Shown here: piece by piece, positions 27,428 to 35,608 of the stretch
How the letters are laid out: each line of letters begins with the position of its first letter
Position numbering within the stretch: the first letter of the stretch is position 1
Assembly: GCF_900069005.2 (NCBI RefSeq)
Contig: NZ_LN831278.1
Span: 399,124 to 463,123 of the forward strand
Length of the DNA stretch: 64,000 nt
Direction: 5' to 3'
Source of the DNA: Paenibacillus sp. GM2
GTDB lineage: Bacteria; Bacillota; Bacilli; Paenibacillales; Paenibacillaceae
Translations under genes and position numbers: made by a program
The notes under the pieces: generated by a model
The model's database searches: none
What the model saw: only the letters and a program-made list of their open reading frames with translations
What the model was told of the DNA's origin: nothing

Positions 27428-29746
27428 TTATAAGTTGGCCGAAGCGTTCTGATGCTTGATTTCGCCATGTCCGTCTACGGTGTAGCTAGTGTCATACACG
27501 CAGATTGCCGCAGGAACATCAGTCTCATTAACGACATGAATGCTGTCTCCGGTTACGTTCACCTTCAAGCGTGAATTACGGAACATCACTTTGAACGAGA
27601 AATTATCCCAATGGGAAGGTACAAAAGGACGCAGCATCAATTCACCATCAACGACACGTAGCCCGCCGAAGCCTTGGACAATGGACATCCAGGTGCCTGC
27701 CATGCTGGTCGTATGACAGCCGTCTTCGGTATCATTATTATAGTTGTCCAGATCAAGTCTGGCCGTGCGCAGATACATCTCGTAGGCCTTTTCCTGGTAG
27801 CCGAGCTCGCAGGCGATAATAGAATGCACGCAAGGGGACAGGGAGGACTCATGCACCGTCATCGGCTCGTAGAAATCGAAGTTGCGTTTTTTCGTATCGA
27901 GATCATAACGGTCGCCAAGGAAATACAAGCCCTGCAGCACGTCCGCCTGCTTAATGAAGCAGGAGCGCAAAATACGGTCCCAGGACCAGTTCTGGTTGAT
28001 CGGCAGATTTCCGGCCGGAAGGTCCTTCACAGCGATCAGCTCTTTATCCAGGAAGCCGTCTTGCTGCAGGAATACACGACGTTCTTCATCGTAAGGATAG
28101 TACATATTGTCGATGATATGCTGCCATTGCTTCGTCTCTTCTTCCTGCAAATCAAGCTTGGCGATCAGAGCCTGATATCTGTCCGGCTCATTCGCCTTCA
28201 GGTATTCAAGGACCTCCAGCGTATATTCGAGCGTCCAGACGGCAATCCGATTTGTATACCAGTTGTTGTTGACGTTGTTCTCGTATTCGTTTGGTCCGGT
28301 AACGCCGAGCATGACATATTTGTTCTTGGCCTTGGAGAAGTTCACGCGCTGCTCCCAGAAGCGGGATATTTCAGCCAGCACTTCAAGCCCGTATTGGCCC
28401 AGATAGGTAAAGTCTCCGGTGTAATTCACATAGTTATAGATCGCATAGGCAATCGCCCCATTCCGGTGAATTTCCTCAAAAGTAATCTCCCATTCGTTAT
28501 GGCACTCCTCGCCGTTCATCGTGACCATCGGGTAGAGGGCGCCTTTGGTGAAGCCAAGCTTCTTCGCATTCTCTTTGGCCTTCTCCAGATGCTTGTAGCG
28601 ATAGATCAAGAGATTGCGGGCGATATGGGAATCCGCGGTACTTAGATAGAAAGGAATGCAGTATGCTTCTGTATCCCAATAAGTGCTTCCGCCGTACTTT
28701 TCACCAGTGAAGCCTTTCGGGCCGATGTTGAGACGGTCATCTTCACCGCTATAGGTCTGATTCAACTGGAAAATATTAAAGCGGATCGCCTGCTGCGCCG
28801 AGACATCGCCTTCGATAATAATATCGCTGTCTCTCCATTTATCCGCCCATCCGTCAGCCTGTTCGCTGAGCAGGGTATCGAAACCGGCTTGTTTGGCTGC
28901 CGTGAGCAGGTCTTTGCCGGCCGCAACCAAATCGCCAAGCCCATGATCACGAGAGGTCACATTAGCTACATACTTGAATAAGGTAATCGGCTCATTGGCA
29001 TGCGCCTCAACGCTGACTTCACCGGCCACATATTTTTCCTTCTCGCTAACGGCGGCCTGGATATCCAACCTGGAACCATTCTTGAAAATGTCAAAAGACA
29101 TCACCGAGGTCACATGGAAGTCCAGCTTTTTCGTCTTCACCGTCAGATAATAAAGCTCAGGCTCGGCAGCTCTCTCAACCTCCAGCCAGAATTTCTCCTC
29201 ATAGTTGGAGTCCTTATTTTGCACATCCCCGTCAAGATAAGGTTCTAGCATAATTGTTCCGTTAAAATTGAGCGGTGTTACCGTATAGCGAATCGCCCCG
29301 ATCTCATGGCGTTTGACACTGACAAAGCGAACCGCTTCTACCGCTACTTCTTTGCCGTCCTTCAGTACAGCTGTAAAACGGCGGGACAGATAACCTTCCT
29401 TCATGTTCAGTTCACGTACGAATTCCTTGACCTCGCACTCCGCCAGATCCAGCTCAACGCCATTGATCATGACATGGATTCCGATCCAGTTCGTACTGTT
29501 CAATACTTTGGCAAAATACTCCGGGTACCCGTTCTTCCACCAGCCCACGCGGGTTTTGTCCGGATAATACACACCTGCCATGTAACTACCCTGCAGGCTT
29601 GCGCCGCTGTATTGTTCTTCGAAATTGGCACGTTGTCCCATATATCCGTTACCGATGCTGAAGATACTCTCGGATATTTCGTGGTTTTGCGGATCGAAGG
29701 ACTCTTCGATAATGGACCATTCATCTAATTTTAAATATTGCTTCAC
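27428..29746 (-). CDS. mapA: Maltose phosphorylase, GH65
   Basis: The 772-residue protein has the GH65 layout: an N-terminal beta-sandwich, a linker, an alpha/alpha barrel with WDTEAYCIPFYLST, and the general acid Glu487 in GVTGPNEYENNVNN. Glu487 is the number known for Lactobacillus brevis maltose phosphorylase. The enzyme converts maltose and phosphate to glucose and beta-glucose-1-phosphate in the cytoplasm. The start is a GTG behind AAAAGGAG. It is downstream of pgmB, whose product uses its beta-glucose-1-phosphate, with a gap of about 100 bp, so both are read from the promoter near 30740. Kojibiose or trehalose phosphorylase is the alternative within GH65, less likely given the context. 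Confidence 0.93.
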   Translation of the reverse strand: MKQYLKLDEWSIIEESFDPQNHEISESIFSIGNGYMGQRANFEEQYSGASLQGSYMAGVYYPDKTRVGWWKNGYPEYFAKVLNSTNWIGIHVMINGVELDLAECEVKEFVRELNMKEGYLSRRFTAVLKDGKEVAVEAVRFVSVKRHEIGAIRYTVTPLNFNGTIMLEPYLDGDVQNKDSNYEEKFWLEVERAAEPELYYLTVKTKKLDFHVTSVMSFDIFKNGSRLDIQAAVSEKEKYVAGEVSVEAHANEPITLFKYVANVTSRDHGLGDLVAAGKDLLTAAKQAGFDTLLSEQADGWADKWRDSDIIIEGDVSAQQAIRFNIFQLNQTYSGEDDRLNIGPKGFTGEKYGGSTYWDTEAYCIPFYLSTADSHIARNLLIYRYKHLEKAKENAKKLGFTKGALYPMVTMNGEECHNEWEITFEEIHRNGAIAYAIYNYVNYTGDFTYLGQYGLEVLAEISRFWEQRVNFSKAKNKYVMLGVTGPNEYENNVNNNWYTNRIAVWTLEYTLEVLEYLKANEPDRYQALIAKLDLQEEETKQWQHIIDNMYYPYDEERRVFLQQDGFLDKELIAVKDLPAGNLPINQNWSWDRILRSCFIKQADVLQGLYFLGDRYDLDTKKRNFDFYEPMTVHESSLSPCVHSIIACELGYQEKAYEMYLRTARLDLDNYNNDTEDGCHTTSMAGTWMSIVQGFGGLRVVDGELMLRPFVPSHWDNFSFKVMFRNSRLKVNVTGDSIHVVNETDVPAAICVYDTSYTVDGHGEIKHQNASANL

Positions 29747-29844
29747 GGTGATCTTCTCCTTTTCATAACAGTCATTTATATGTTTAATGAGTGGTGAACA
29801 AAGCTATGCATGATATCAAGTAGCGCTTAAGCTCGCCCATGCTC

Positions 29845-30519
29845 CTACTCCTGGGTTCCTACAGCTTGTTCTAGCTGATCCAAACGCTCCACGGTCATCT
29901 CGGCAAGGGAAGCGATCACGAAGTCAGCCTGATTAAGCGTCGCTGGTGATCCGATGCCAATGCAATTCATGCCAGCGCGGCGCGCTGCTTCAATCCCGGC
30001 TTCGGCGTCTTCGAAAACGACGCAGTTATCTGGGGATATGCCAAGCTCCTGAGCTCCCAGCAAGAACACTTCAGGATCAGGTTTCGCATTTGAGGTGCGT
30101 GTGCCATCGATGATGGCATCGAAATAAGGGGTCAGCCCTGTATTGTTCAGGATGATCATTGCATTTTTACTGGCTGAACCCAAAGCGGTCTTAAGTCCGT
30201 TCTCCCGACAGGCTTGCAGATACTCCATCGCTCCTGGGAGGATTTCCGTATGATCCATCCGGGATATCGATTCAACATACCAATCGTTCTTGCGTGCGGC
30301 CAGCTCCTGCTTCTTAGCATCCTCCAATGTGAGCTTCCCAATACTTAGCAAAATGTCAAGCGAGGCCATGCGGCTCACACCTTTTAATCGTTCGTTGTCC
30401 TGCTCCGTAAAATCGAAGCCCAGCTCATTGGCCAGCCGCTTCCAGGCTAAATAGTGATATTTGGCGGTGTCGACGAGAACGCCGTCCAGGTCGAACAGAC
30501 AGGCTTGAATGTGATTCAT
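29845..30519 (-). CDS. pgmB: Beta-phosphoglucomutase
   Basis: This 224-residue HAD-family enzyme has the nucleophile Asp10 and acid/base Asp12 in CLFDLDGVLVDTAKYH. The cap domain contains LKGVSRMASL, and later motifs are LGSASKNA and VFEDAEAGIEAA. It turns beta-glucose-1-phosphate from maltose phosphorolysis into glucose-6-phosphate. The frame stays open through an upstream tandem repeat to 30750, but the start at 30517-30519 is fixed by AGGAGGAG and by the length of the family. It precedes mapA in one operon with a long repeat-filled leader. Confidence 0.95.
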   Translation of the reverse strand: MNHIQACLFDLDGVLVDTAKYHYLAWKRLANELGFDFTEQDNERLKGVSRMASLDILLSIGKLTLEDAKKQELAARKNDWYVESISRMDHTEILPGAMEYLQACRENGLKTALGSASKNAMIILNNTGLTPYFDAIIDGTRTSNAKPDPEVFLLGAQELGISPDNCVVFEDAEAGIEAARRAGMNCIGIGSPATLNQADFVIASLAEMTVERLDQLEQAVGTQE

Positions 30520-30615
30520 CTTATCTCCTCCTGCAATGAATAGTGAATAATGGGTAGTGGGTAGTAAATAGTTGAATAGCAATTGGTGAAAAGAGAAAAG
30601 TGTAAAGCGAAAAGT

Positions 30616-30713
30616 AAAAAGTAAAAAGTAAAAAGTAAAAGGTAAAAGGTAAAAAGTAAAAGGTAAAAGGTAAAAGGTAAAAGGTAAAAGGTAAAAGGTA
30701 AAAGGTAAAAGGT
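30616..30713. repeat. Heptanucleotide tandem repeat in the pgmB-mapA leader
   Basis: Fourteen full units of AAAAGGT or AAAAAGT, seven bases each, run without interruption on the plus strand, with a further partial unit at the left. On the transcribed strand the mRNA carries ACCUUUU/ACUUUUU units. The array starts within a few bases of the expected transcription start and ends about 95 bases before the pgmB start codon. Confidence 0.95.
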
Positions 30714-30721
30714 AAAAACCG

Positions 30722-30763
30722 TATAAACAGCGAATTACAAATTTGCGCAAACGTTTGAATAAA
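30722..30763 (-). promoter_or_regulatory. Promoter and LacI-type operator of pgmB-mapA
   Basis: On the minus strand TTGCGC (complement of 30745-30750) and TTTATA (complement of 30722-30727) are 17 bases apart. The operator (30742-30763, core GCAAACGTTTGAA) overlaps the -35 box, the same arrangement as in the other maltodextrin promoters of this window. Confidence 0.7.
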
Positions 30764-30826
30764 TATCAAAAAATAAAAGAAGCCGAATGCTTCCATTATT
30801 TTTATAGGGTGAGGTCAATCCGGACA

Positions 30827-31861
30827 TCAAGCCTTAGCGGAGAATATAGAAGACTCACGAACGACCAGGCGATGTGGAATAACATATCTTGCTGGACTTA
30901 TTGGATCGTTGTCTTTGTGCTGAATCGCTTGAATCAGCATCTGGGAAGCGGTATATCCCATATTATAAATTCCGATATCGACACTGCTCAGCGGGGGTGT
31001 AGACATCTCCGCCAGCGGAATATTGTTGAAGCTTACCAAGCACAAATCGTTAGGAACCTTGTAGTTAAGCTCATGCAATCCCCGCAACACGCCAAAGGAA
31101 ATGACGTCGTCGACCAGGACGATCGCGGTAGGGCGGTCGGGAAGATTCATGAAGAAAGAGATGGCCCGATATCCGCTCTCCTGTAAAAATTCGACTTCGA
31201 CAATCCACTCCGGCTTCGATTCCAGCCCGGCATCGCTTAATGCCTGCAGGTAGCCCTGCAAACGATCCTTGGATACGACAAGCTCAGGAGGACCGCTGAC
31301 AAATCCGATCCGCTCATGTCCAAGCGAGATCAAATGCTTCGTAGCATCGTAGGAGGCTTGTACATTATCTGTATCAACCGATAATATGTCGGCGTATTGC
31401 TCGCTGCGCCCTATCAGGACGAATTTATGGTTATTTTGGTATAGAAAATCGACAACAGGATCATCAGTTCTTGAATAGAGCAAGATCACCCCATCTACCC
31501 GGTGCCCGTTCAAAAGCCTGGCTACCCCTTCAACCTCATCTTTCTCATTGGCTCCGGAACTCAGCAGCACATCAAAACCTTGACGGTTAGCTTGGGTAAC
31601 GATACCACGGATCAACTCCATGAAGAAGAAATTGGAGAACAGCTCCTCGGCAGATTTCGGCAGCATAATACAGATGCTGTTGGTCGTCCGGGATACGAGG
31701 CTCTTAGCCATAATATTCGGATGATAGCCGAGCTCTTCCATAATTTCTTTTACTCTTCTTGAGGTTTCTGCGCTTATTCTGGGATGATTGGATAGCACCC
31801 GGGACACGGTGGAGGGCGATACTCCTGCTTTTTTGGCGACGTCCTTAATCGTAACGGCCAT
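30827..31861 (-). CDS. LacI-family regulator, probable maltodextrin repressor
   Basis: The 344-residue protein has a LacI helix-turn-helix (TIKDVAKKAGVSPSTVSRVL, residues 4-23), the hinge helix PNIMAKSLVSRTTNSI and a periplasmic-binding-like effector domain (GHRVDGVILLYSRTDDPVV, then GHERIGFVSGP). The start at 31859-31861 follows CAAAGGAG and places the helix-turn-helix at the very N-terminus; the longer open frame does not. Its own upstream region has the shared operator, so it is probably autoregulated. It lies between pgmB-mapA and the neopullulanase gene, fitting a MalR-like role. The inducer is presumably maltose or a maltodextrin (inference). Confidence 0.88.
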   Translation of the reverse strand: MAVTIKDVAKKAGVSPSTVSRVLSNHPRISAETSRRVKEIMEELGYHPNIMAKSLVSRTTNSICIMLPKSAEELFSNFFFMELIRGIVTQANRQGFDVLLSSGANEKDEVEGVARLLNGHRVDGVILLYSRTDDPVVDFLYQNNHKFVLIGRSEQYADILSVDTDNVQASYDATKHLISLGHERIGFVSGPPELVVSKDRLQGYLQALSDAGLESKPEWIVEVEFLQESGYRAISFFMNLPDRPTAIVLVDDVISFGVLRGLHELNYKVPNDLCLVSFNNIPLAEMSTPPLSSVDIGIYNMGYTASQMLIQAIQHKDNDPISPARYVIPHRLVVRESSIFSAKA

Positions 31862-31917
31862 TGAAATACTCTCCTTTGTGGAACCGTTTGCTTTACACAG
31901 TAATATTAATCGATATG

Positions 31918-31963
31918 GAATGGAATGTAAATAGGATTGGTGGTATCGTTTGCGCAATATTCA
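31918..31963 (-). promoter_or_regulatory. Promoter and operator of the first LacI gene
   Basis: On the minus strand ATTGCGCAAACGATAC overlaps a TTGCGC -35 box, with a TATTTA -10 candidate 18 bases on. It matches the other operators of the set and suggests autoregulation. Confidence 0.55.
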
Positions 31964-32029
31964 TTGCTTGCCATTTCAAACATCGCTCATAAATGTTTAA
32001 TGCCTCAAGAGAATTTTCTCCTTAAAATA

Positions 32030-32068
32030 AAGCCCCCTCCTTTTGGCTGTTAATAGGGGAGAGGGCGT
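32030..32068 (-). terminator. Terminator after the neopullulanase gene
   Basis: On the minus strand GCCCTCTCC pairs with GGAGGGGGC (one mismatch), followed by TTTATTTT, within 50 bases of the stop at 32079. Confidence 0.65.
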
Positions 32069-32078
32069 GAGTGCCTGA

Positions 32079-33824
32079 TTATCGTTCCGATGTTAAAATG
32101 GCGCATCCATAAGCCGGCAGCCTTACCGTCAGCTTGCCGTCAGCTGCTGTATAACCCTTGCCGCTGATCTTGTCCAACCATAGCTTATCTGCCGAATCGA
32201 TCTCAAAGGTCTGGCCGGCGTCGTAATTGTTAAGCAATACAACGGCTAAATCTCCGCCAAGCTTACGCTCATAGGCGAGCTTTGAGCCGCCCTTCTCGGC
32301 TTCGAGGAAGCGGATTGTACCGGTGCGCAGCGGAGCCAGTTCCTTGCGCAGGGCGATCAGCTTGCGATAGAAGTCGAACAGGTCCTGATCCTGATGCTCA
32401 GGGCGCCATTCCATACATTTGCGGCAATCCGGATCGGGTCCGCCGTCCAGGCCGACTTCATCTCCATAGTAAATACAAGGCGTGCCCATATAAGTAAATT
32501 GGAAAAATGCCGCCAGCTTCATCCGATCCTTGTTATCATTGCACAGGGTCAACAAGCGCGGAGTGTCATGGCTATCCAACAGATTGAAGGCCACCTCGCT
32601 CGCTTGTTGCGGATAACGGGAAATTTGCTGACCGATGACATTGGCGAAGCTTTGAGCGTCCATCTTTTGCCGGATGACAAAATCAATTACCGCATTGGTG
32701 AACGGATAGTTCATTACGGCATCGAACTGGTCGCCTTGTAGCCAAGGGGAAGATTCATGCCAAATCTCGCCGAGAATATACGCTTCCGGATTAGTCTTCT
32801 TAACCACTTTGCGGAATTCGCGCCAGAACTGGTGGTCTACTTCATTCGCTACATCAAGCCTCCAGCCGTCAATGCCCACTTCCTTGATCCAGAATTCAGC
32901 AACATTCAGCAAATATTGCTTCGTCTCCGGGTTGCTGGTGTTAAGCTTAGGCATAATCGGCTCGAACGCAAAGGTGTCGTAGGTCGGCAGGCCGCGGGCC
33001 TTATCCAGCGGGAATTGATGAATATGGAACCAGTCCTTGTAGCGGGACTTTTCGCCTTTTTCCAGCACATCAAGGAATGGGGCAAAAGCTTGTCCGGAAT
33101 GATTGAATACCGCATCGAGCACTACCCGGATTTCCCGCTCATGGCAAGCCTTGACCAGCTTTTTCATCGTATCCACATCGCCGAAATGCGGATCGATCTT
33201 CATATAGTCGGTCGTATCGTACTTATGGTTGGTTGTGGCTTCAAATACCGGTGTAAAATAGATGGCATTAATGCCGAGCTCGCTCAGGTGATCCAGATGA
33301 TCGATAACCCCTTGCAAATCGCCGCCAAAGAAATTGTGGCGTTCCGGCTTTCCGCCCCAAGGGAGCACATCTTCCGGGTCATTGTCCCGGTTGCCATTGG
33401 CGAAGCGTTCCGGAAAGATCTGATAAAATACAGCATCCTTAACCCATTTCGGAACAGTGAATATATCCGCTGGATTAAGGAAGGGATATTCGAATAGCCG
33501 ATCCGGATTCTCGGGTCGTTCAGGGGAAAAATTATCCTCTGTCATCCACATTTCAAGATCCGCGCTTTTAAGCAGGAATCCATATTTTAGTCTGCGATAG
33601 GTGGGTTTGATCGCACACTCCCAATAGTCAAACATTTCATCGCTAATCAGCTTCCGCATAGGAACCAGTTCCTTGCTCTCATCCCACATATATTTATCGC
33701 CGGCAAAAGCGAAAGCCTGCAATAGATCCCCCTTCTTGGCACGAAGGCGGAGATGAATCGTCTCTTGATCATAAGCGTAGGACCAGTTGAGCTTAGGACG
33801 ATGATAAACGGCTTCAAGCAACAT
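32079..33824 (-). CDS. Neopullulanase/cyclomaltodextrinase (GH13)
   Basis: The 581-residue enzyme has an N-terminal CBM34-like domain (LLEAVYHRPKLNWSYAYD) and the GH13 blocks VLDAVFNHSG, GWRLDVANEVDH (nucleophile Asp324), ILGEIWHESSP (acid Glu353) and LLDSHDTPRLL (Asp420). The architecture is that of subfamily GH13_20. Such enzymes hydrolyse cyclodextrins, pullulan and maltodextrins in the cytoplasm to maltose, glucose and panose. There is no signal peptide. The start at 33822-33824 follows AGGAGG; the frame continues 66 bases further but without a ribosome site. The promoter is at 33992-34020 and it feeds maltose phosphorylase. Confidence 0.92.
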   Translation of the reverse strand: MLLEAVYHRPKLNWSYAYDQETIHLRLRAKKGDLLQAFAFAGDKYMWDESKELVPMRKLISDEMFDYWECAIKPTYRRLKYGFLLKSADLEMWMTEDNFSPERPENPDRLFEYPFLNPADIFTVPKWVKDAVFYQIFPERFANGNRDNDPEDVLPWGGKPERHNFFGGDLQGVIDHLDHLSELGINAIYFTPVFEATTNHKYDTTDYMKIDPHFGDVDTMKKLVKACHEREIRVVLDAVFNHSGQAFAPFLDVLEKGEKSRYKDWFHIHQFPLDKARGLPTYDTFAFEPIMPKLNTSNPETKQYLLNVAEFWIKEVGIDGWRLDVANEVDHQFWREFRKVVKKTNPEAYILGEIWHESSPWLQGDQFDAVMNYPFTNAVIDFVIRQKMDAQSFANVIGQQISRYPQQASEVAFNLLDSHDTPRLLTLCNDNKDRMKLAAFFQFTYMGTPCIYYGDEVGLDGGPDPDCRKCMEWRPEHQDQDLFDFYRKLIALRKELAPLRTGTIRFLEAEKGGSKLAYERKLGGDLAVVLLNNYDAGQTFEIDSADKLWLDKISGKGYTAADGKLTVRLPAYGCAILTSER

Positions 33825-33991
33825 AAGTAATCCTCCTGATTCTGTTATGATAGGTTGTGAAAAAAACAAAAAAAGATACTCCAGAGCCAAAAAAATTAGG
33901 GCCGAGGATGTATCTTGCGATAACAGTGCCTTCCAATTGTACGCCCTCTACAAGGGTCGCTTATGTAACAAAAAATGATTTGTTCGACTGG

Positions 33992-34020
33992 ATTATAGCA
34001 TTGTTCAAACCTTTGCACAA
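33992..34020 (-). promoter_or_regulatory. Promoter and LacI-type operator between neopullulanase and second LacI genes
   Basis: On the minus strand TTGTGC (complement of 34015-34020) is 17 bases from a perfect TATAAT (complement of 33992-33997). The operator TTGTTCAAACCTTTGCACAA (34001-34020) covers the -35 and spacer. It could also affect the LacI gene at 34138. Confidence 0.72.
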
Positions 34021-34137
34021 GAGAGATTCAGCTCCCCATTTTCGAACTGCCTATTTTACTAAATTATATTGCTCGTTATAATGGGAGTTACCAACGACGA
34101 TGAGCGTACAAGCCTGGAAATAGGATCGGAGGGGCAC

Positions 34138-35175
34138 ATGACTACACTGAAGGAAATTGCAGAACGGGTAGGTGTCTCCATCTCGACTGTGTCGCGGGTC
34201 ATTAATCAAAATGATAGCAGAAGGATTAGTGAAGAGACGAAGCAGAAGATATGGAAGGCTGCTAAGGAAATGAACTATAGCTCAACCCGCAGGGCAAAGT
34301 CTGCCAAGACGAAGCAGGGCAAGGATGCCTCATTGAACAGACCCGCTATCGGATGCATATTAGCGCTGCAGGATAACAAATACAATCATCCGTATTTCTC
34401 CCCGATTATTCAGGGGATCGAAGCGAAACTGCTGGAAAGAGGCTTATCTATGGCCTTTTTGCATACGCAAGCCGAACTGCATAATGAAGCCGTAGTGGAA
34501 TCCATGCTGGAAGTGACGAATCTCCAGGGCATTATTTGCATCGAGGGGTTAAGCAAGGATCTCTATAAGCGGCTTAAAGGACGGGTTCCGCTGCTCGTAG
34601 GCATCGATGTAAATGACCCGGATATTCCGGTTGTCACTTATGATCGGGTCGCGGCGGCCCAAATGGCAGTCAGACATTTGATCGAGCGTGGCCATACAAG
34701 AATCGGGTTCATCGGCGGGATCGGCTTATCGGGCAGCCTGGATCGGGAGAAGCGGTATGCTGGCTATCGCAAAACGCTTGAGGAGCACGGTTTGGAATGC
34801 CGGGACGAGTGGGTAATTAATACAAATTGGGATGCAGATGAGAGCTATCAGAGGATGAAGGAGCTGCTTGAGCTGGCCGAACGGCCGACAGCGATGTTCA
34901 GCGCCAGCGATATGCTGGCTATTGGAGCGATGAGGGCAGCCGTCGAAGCAGGAATGAGCCTGCCTTTGGACATGTCTTTTGTTGGGATAGACGATATTGA
35001 ATTTTCCAGGTATACTGCACCGCCATTAACGACAGTGCATGTTCCAAAATACGAAATGGGCTATGCAGCAGCCAAAATTATGGTGGACAGCATGGATGAG
35101 GCCTATCCATTTCCATTTCGGATGCAAGTTCCTGTTCAGCTTAAAAAGCGGCAATCCGTTCATCCCATGAATTAA
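34138..35175 (+). CDS. Second LacI-family regulator
   Basis: The 345-residue protein has a LacI helix-turn-helix (TLKEIAERVGVSISTVSRVI at residues 3-22), then NYSSTRRAKSAKTKQG with an unusually basic hinge, then a sugar-binding-like effector domain (GHTRIGFIGG, then FVGIDDIEFSRYTAPPLTTV). The ATG at 34138 with GGAGGGG upstream is preferred over the frame opening at 34069. It is divergent from the neopullulanase gene and upstream of the Gfo/Idh gene. Which of the two LacI proteins binds the operators here cannot be told from sequence. Confidence 0.87.
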   Translation: MTTLKEIAERVGVSISTVSRVINQNDSRRISEETKQKIWKAAKEMNYSSTRRAKSAKTKQGKDASLNRPAIGCILALQDNKYNHPYFSPIIQGIEAKLLERGLSMAFLHTQAELHNEAVVESMLEVTNLQGIICIEGLSKDLYKRLKGRVPLLVGIDVNDPDIPVVTYDRVAAAQMAVRHLIERGHTRIGFIGGIGLSGSLDREKRYAGYRKTLEEHGLECRDEWVINTNWDADESYQRMKELLELAERPTAMFSASDMLAIGAMRAAVEAGMSLPLDMSFVGIDDIEFSRYTAPPLTTVHVPKYEMGYAAAKIMVDSMDEAYPFPFRMQVPVQLKKRQSVHPMN

Positions 35176-35226
35176 GAGGACCGTGAAGATCGACGTGGTT
35201 TTGTCGAAATTCAGGTTCTTTTTTTG
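35174..35226 (+). terminator. Terminator after the second LacI gene
   Basis: An imperfect stem opens with GAGGACC..TGAA..TCGAC and closes with GTCGA..TTCA.GGTTCTT, followed by a seven-T run. Confidence 0.7.
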
Positions 35227-35263
35227 TAAGTATATTTGCCCCAAATTATAGTTGATAATAATA

Positions 35264-35308
35264 AATTTGCGCAAATGTATTGACTCATTAAATCGACGGA
35301 TGTATGAT
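35264..35308 (+). promoter_or_regulatory. Promoter 1 and operator of the Gfo/Idh gene
   Basis: TTGACT (35280-35285) and TATGAT (35303-35308) are spaced 17 bases. TTTGCGCAAATG at 35266-35277 directly abuts the -35 and continues to the imperfect second half ATTGAC. Confidence 0.6.
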
Positions 35309-35453
35309 GTAAGCGTTATGATGGATGGCGAGGTAATGCTGTTCAATTATTATTTTTATTCGTAATCTTGCAATATATCTGGAGATGTTACTTTTCCCGT
35401 GGCGTATGTTACATTAGCAGAGAAGGACGACTCATATCGTTAACCCATTCGTT

Positions 35454-35495
35454 ATTTGCGCACTTTTTGCACAGAATTTGCATTAGTTTTATTAA
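35454..35495 (+). promoter_or_regulatory. Promoter 2 and operator-like site of the Gfo/Idh gene
   Basis: TTTGCGCACTTTTTGCACAG (35454-35473) resembles the other operators. Its right half gives a TTGCAC -35, 17 bases from TATTAA (35490-35495). The 430-bp gap between the LacI stop and the Gfo/Idh start shows nothing else. Confidence 0.45.
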
Positions 35496-35608
35496 TGCTG
35501 CATCATCGCTTATTGCGCTGAGGTCATAGCGAATTGTACTGATTTGCGGGACGACATCTCTGCCAGCAAACTTACATTTTATTATTGCATAGGGGAGGCA
35601 GCGTACGT

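Noticed and set aside
27674..28645. 323-codon plus-strand frame
   Set aside because: It is antisense to mapA, with a composition typical of a mirrored coding sequence.
29845..30750. 301-residue form of beta-phosphoglucomutase
   Set aside because: The extra 77 residues are the translated heptanucleotide repeat; a strong ribosome site and the family length place the start at 30519.
30521..30796. Repeat-rich small protein on the minus strand
   Set aside because: The 7-base repeat is open in every minus-strand frame, so the reading frame has no coding meaning.
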